Below are positions 61,972 through 64,000 of a DNA stretch of 64,000 nt, in pieces. The position numbers and the translations under genes are program-made. Position 1 is the first letter of the stretch; every line of letters begins with the position of its first letter. The stretch is from Qipengyuania vulgaris. Lineage in GTDB: Bacteria; Pseudomonadota; Alphaproteobacteria; Sphingomonadales; Sphingomonadaceae. The notes under the pieces are model-generated. The model worked only from the letters and a program-made list of their open reading frames with translations, searched no databases and had not been told where the DNA came from. The stretch spans positions 186,001 to 250,000 of the forward strand of contig CCSI01000004.1 of NCBI GenBank assembly GCA_000756795.1. Direction: 5' to 3'.

Positions 61972-62565
61972 ATGCGCCAGTCAAAGTTTCACGGAAGATA
62001 TGAAGACACCGGCAGGGTGTGCGACCACCCCGCTTGTAACGAGCCGGGCGAGTTCCGCGCACCGGGCAGTGCTGGGCACGGTTTCGACGGGCCGGGAAGC
62101 TGGCGCTGGATGTGCCTCGAGCACGTGCGCGAATTCAACGCAGGCTACGACTGGTTCGAGGGCATGAGCGCGGAGGAAATATTCGACGCGCAAAGCCCCG
62201 CGAGCGGCTGGCGCACCGAAAGCCCGACCTTCCGGCCCACCGCGGGCGTCGACGGCATGCCGCGCTGGGCGGACTACGACGACCCGCTCGATGCGATTTC
62301 CGCGCGGGCCAGCGGCATCAAGAGCCGCGCCCGGCGCGAGGCCGAAATGGCAATGGACGGCCGCTTCAGCCGCGAAGAGGCCGAGGCGCTGGAGGTCATG
62401 GGGCTCGGCAGCGACATCGATCGCCGCAGGCTGAGGAGGCGTTACTCCGAACTCGTCCGCCGCTACCACCCCGACCGCAACGGCGGCGACCGGCAATACG
62501 AAAGCCGATTGAACCGCGTGGTCGAAGCCTACAATACGCTGCGAGGCTGCCGCGCGATTGCCTGA
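61972..62565 (+). CDS. C-terminal J-domain protein
   Basis: A 197-residue protein. Its N-terminal half carries CDHPACNEPGEFRAP and WRWMCLEHVREFNAGYDWF, with Cys/His residues that may bind zinc. Its last about 55 residues are a J domain with YSELVRRYHPDRNGGDR (HPD motif), so it is a DnaJ-type co-chaperone with a reversed domain order. ATG 61972 is chosen; the frame runs further upstream across the opposite-strand pirin and BolA genes without support. Its stop abuts the SRPBCC gene stop. Confidence 0.88.
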   Translation: MRQSKFHGRYEDTGRVCDHPACNEPGEFRAPGSAGHGFDGPGSWRWMCLEHVREFNAGYDWFEGMSAEEIFDAQSPASGWRTESPTFRPTAGVDGMPRWADYDDPLDAISARASGIKSRARREAEMAMDGRFSREEAEALEVMGLGSDIDRRRLRRRYSELVRRYHPDRNGGDRQYESRLNRVVEAYNTLRGCRAIA

Positions 62566-63006
62566 CTAATCAGCCTCGGCCAGCGCGGCGAGTTGTTCGG
62601 CGCATTTGCCCCAGCCTTCCTCGAAGCCCATTTCGGCATGCTGTTTCATGGTCTCCTCGCTCCAGTGGCGGGCGCGGGCGGTGTAGCGCGTGCCTTCGCC
62701 TTCGGGCTCGATTTCCCAGAAGCCGATCATGAAGGGGCCCGTGGGTTCGAAGTCGGAGTTGACCGCATCGGTCGTCACAAAGCGCTTGCCCTCGGTCCAT
62801 TCGAGGAAGATGCCTTCTTGCGGCATTTCCTCGCCATCGGGGCCGCGCATGATCATCGCGCTGCGACCGCCGGCATGGCGTTCCTGCGCGAGCATTTCGA
62901 TCCGCCAGGGGGCGGGGCACCACCATTCTTCCTGACGATTGGCCATGATGTCCCAGACCTTTTCGGGCGGGGCGTCGATGAAGCGGGTCACGGTAAGTTC
63001 GTTCAT
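62566..63006 (-). CDS. SRPBCC/AHSA1 domain protein
   Basis: A 146-residue protein of the Bet v1-like START fold: VTRFIDAPPEKVWDIMANRQEEWW, then GTRYTARARHWSEETMKQHAEMGFEEGWGKC, the AHSA1/SRPBCC pattern. It is a ligand-binding or stress-related protein with unknown ligand. Last gene of the GST-VOC-SRPBCC run, starting 1 base after the VOC stop. Confidence 0.88.
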   Translation of the reverse strand: MNELTVTRFIDAPPEKVWDIMANRQEEWWCPAPWRIEMLAQERHAGGRSAMIMRGPDGEEMPQEGIFLEWTEGKRFVTTDAVNSDFEPTGPFMIGFWEIEPEGEGTRYTARARHWSEETMKQHAEMGFEEGWGKCAEQLAALAEAD

Positions 63007-63007
63007 T

Positions 63008-63508
63008 TCAGGCTCCGGAAATCGCGGCTTCGATACCCGCGTGATCGATTTTCTGCATCGCGCCCATCGCTTCGAAAACGCGTTTGCGGGTGGCAGCGTC
63101 GGGGTGGCGCAGGCCCTCCATCAGCACGCGCGGGACGATTTGCCAGCGTACGCCGAAGCGGTCCTTGAGCCAGCTGCACATCATCGGCTCTCCGCAGTCG
63201 GCGAGAAGCGCGTCCCAATAGCGGTCAGTCTCCTCCTGCGTATCGGTGAAAACCTGGAAGCTCACCGCCTCGGTGAATTCGGTTTCCGCACCACCATTGA
63301 GCGCAAGGAAGGGGCGGCCGAGCACGGTGAAATCGACAGTAATGACATCACCCTTCTGCCCGCCGGGATAGTCGCCGGGCGCGGTCTGGATGTCTCTGAT
63401 TTCGCTGTCCGGGAAGAGGTCGCAATAGAATCGTGCGGCCTCCTCTGACTGCTCGTCGAACCACAGGCAGGTCGCCATGCGGCTGTCGGAAATGGGAGCC
63501 TCAGCCAT
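63008..63508 (-). CDS. VOC family protein (PhnB-like)
   Basis: A 166-residue vicinal-oxygen-chelate protein of the PhnB/3-demethylubiquinone methyltransferase-like type: CLWFDEQSEEAARFYCDLFPDSEI, FLALNGGAETEFTEAVSFQVF and CSWLKDRFGVRWQIVPRVL. It overlaps the GST gene by 8 bases. The ATG at 63508 (MAEAPISDSR) is used; a start at 63526 is less likely. Confidence 0.87.
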   Translation of the reverse strand: MAEAPISDSRMATCLWFDEQSEEAARFYCDLFPDSEIRDIQTAPGDYPGGQKGDVITVDFTVLGRPFLALNGGAETEFTEAVSFQVFTDTQEETDRYWDALLADCGEPMMCSWLKDRFGVRWQIVPRVLMEGLRHPDAATRKRVFEAMGAMQKIDHAGIEAAISGA

Positions 63509-64000
63509 TACCCTGCGCTTCCGCAATGAGCTTCATGTCGATGGCCTTCGCTTCCTTATAAGCGGCCCGCTCGCGAAGGCGCCCCGCATAGTCCTCAAAT
63601 ACCTGCCGCTTGGGAATGGACCCGAAATTGAGGCCCCAGTCGACCTGGCTGCCGACATAGACATCGGCCATCGTGAAGCGGTCGCCGCAGACATAGTCGC
63701 TGTCGGCGATGAGCGTCTCAAAAGCCTCCATCGCCCGCTCGCAACTGCCGAAGCCGAGCATGCCCTGCTTCTGCGGATCGTCCACGCTCCAGCCCATCGC
63801 GCGGCTGGTGGTGGCCTGTTCTACAGGGCCGGCTGCGAAGAACAGCAGGCGGAAATAATCGGCCTTTTCGTGCGCGCCCGGCAGCAGCCCCGCATCGGGA
63901 TGCATCTCGGCAAGGTAGTGGCAAATGGCCGCGCATTCGGTGACGACATGGATGTGGTCGCCGTCGTGATGGACGAGGGTGGGGACCTTGCCGAGCGGAT
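63501..64000 (-). CDS. glutathione S-transferase family protein, partial (5' end outside window)
   Basis: The minus-strand frame is open to the right edge. It begins inside the thioredoxin-like domain (PLGKVPTLVHHDGDHIHVVTE, then CAAICHYLAEM) and continues through the helical domain to a stop at 63501. These are typical GST features: the cis-Pro in KVPTL and the TEC.AI segment that binds glutathione. An ATG at 63905 is internal and is not the start. It is upstream in an operon with the VOC and SRPBCC genes. Confidence 0.85.
   Translation of the reverse strand, partial: PLGKVPTLVHHDGDHIHVVTECAAICHYLAEMHPDAGLLPGAHEKADYFRLLFFAAGPVEQATTSRAMGWSVDDPQKQGMLGFGSCERAMEAFETLIADSDYVCGDRFTMADVYVGSQVDWGLNFGSIPKRQVFEDYAGRLRERAAYKEAKAIDMKLIAEAQGNG

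Overview
The window is a dense, GC-rich stretch of bacterial chromosome. Nearly all of it is protein-coding and most intergenic gaps are under 300 bases. The gene content points to an alphaproteobacterium of the order Sphingomonadales, most likely the Erythrobacteraceae. The evidence is two large TonB-dependent receptors, a CpaF-type pilus ATPase, an infA-maf-RNase E/G-yacG-tRNA-Phe block, a K+-insensitive type pyrophosphatase, a wax ester synthase/DGAT, an ABA4-like membrane protein, a BolA/J-domain pair and tiny entericidin-like lipoproteins. This placement is inferred from gene content only; no phylogeny was run.

Layout. 1-7.2 kb: end of an alpha/beta hydrolase, an aspartate/glutamate racemase homologue, a secreted subtilisin, dgt, a Rossmann-fold oxidoreductase, an ABA4-like protein, an acyl-CoA ligase and a DUF938 methyltransferase. 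7.2-15 kb: two tandem 43-residue entericidin-like lipoproteins, a small membrane protein, cpaF, an EamA transporter, glmS and a GGDEF-EAL protein. 15-23.3 kb: purS-purQ and purC on the minus strand, separated by a TonB receptor, a secreted M16 peptidase and a lipid kinase. 23.5-29.6 kb: an isolated tailspike-like beta-helix protein, a sodium/proton antiporter, an HPr-kinase-like ATPase, a class A penicillin-binding protein and tRNA-Phe. 29.6-34.6 kb: the infA-maf-RNase-yacG operon and a second TonB receptor with an unusual cysteine-repeat insert, followed by an inverted intergenic repeat.

34.7-46.7 kb: a minus-strand run (CPBP protease, amino-acid permease, YhiN-type flavoprotein, wax ester synthase, hydrolase), uvrC on the plus strand, then an NTF2-like secreted protein, a GDSL esterase and a DEAD-box helicase. 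46.9-50.6 kb: a large MmeI-like type IIG restriction-modification gene interrupted by two in-frame stop codons, with a low-GC target-recognition segment. 50.7-57.4 kb: tesB, hppA and the hisG-hisD-nusB-thiL operon. 57.4-64 kb: a DUF2332 protein, a small secreted protein, an epoxide-hydrolase-like enzyme with an SDR and a pirin, BolA diverging from a J-domain protein, and a GST-VOC-SRPBCC cluster that runs off the right edge.

Most genes are housekeeping or envelope functions. The restriction-modification gene is the clearest sign of horizontal transfer and decay. Other items of most interest are the tandem entericidins, the orphan tailspike-like protein, the receptor insert, the racemase homologue lacking one catalytic cysteine, and the lysine-rich tail on the wax ester synthase. 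No CRISPR array, insertion sequence or rRNA gene was seen.
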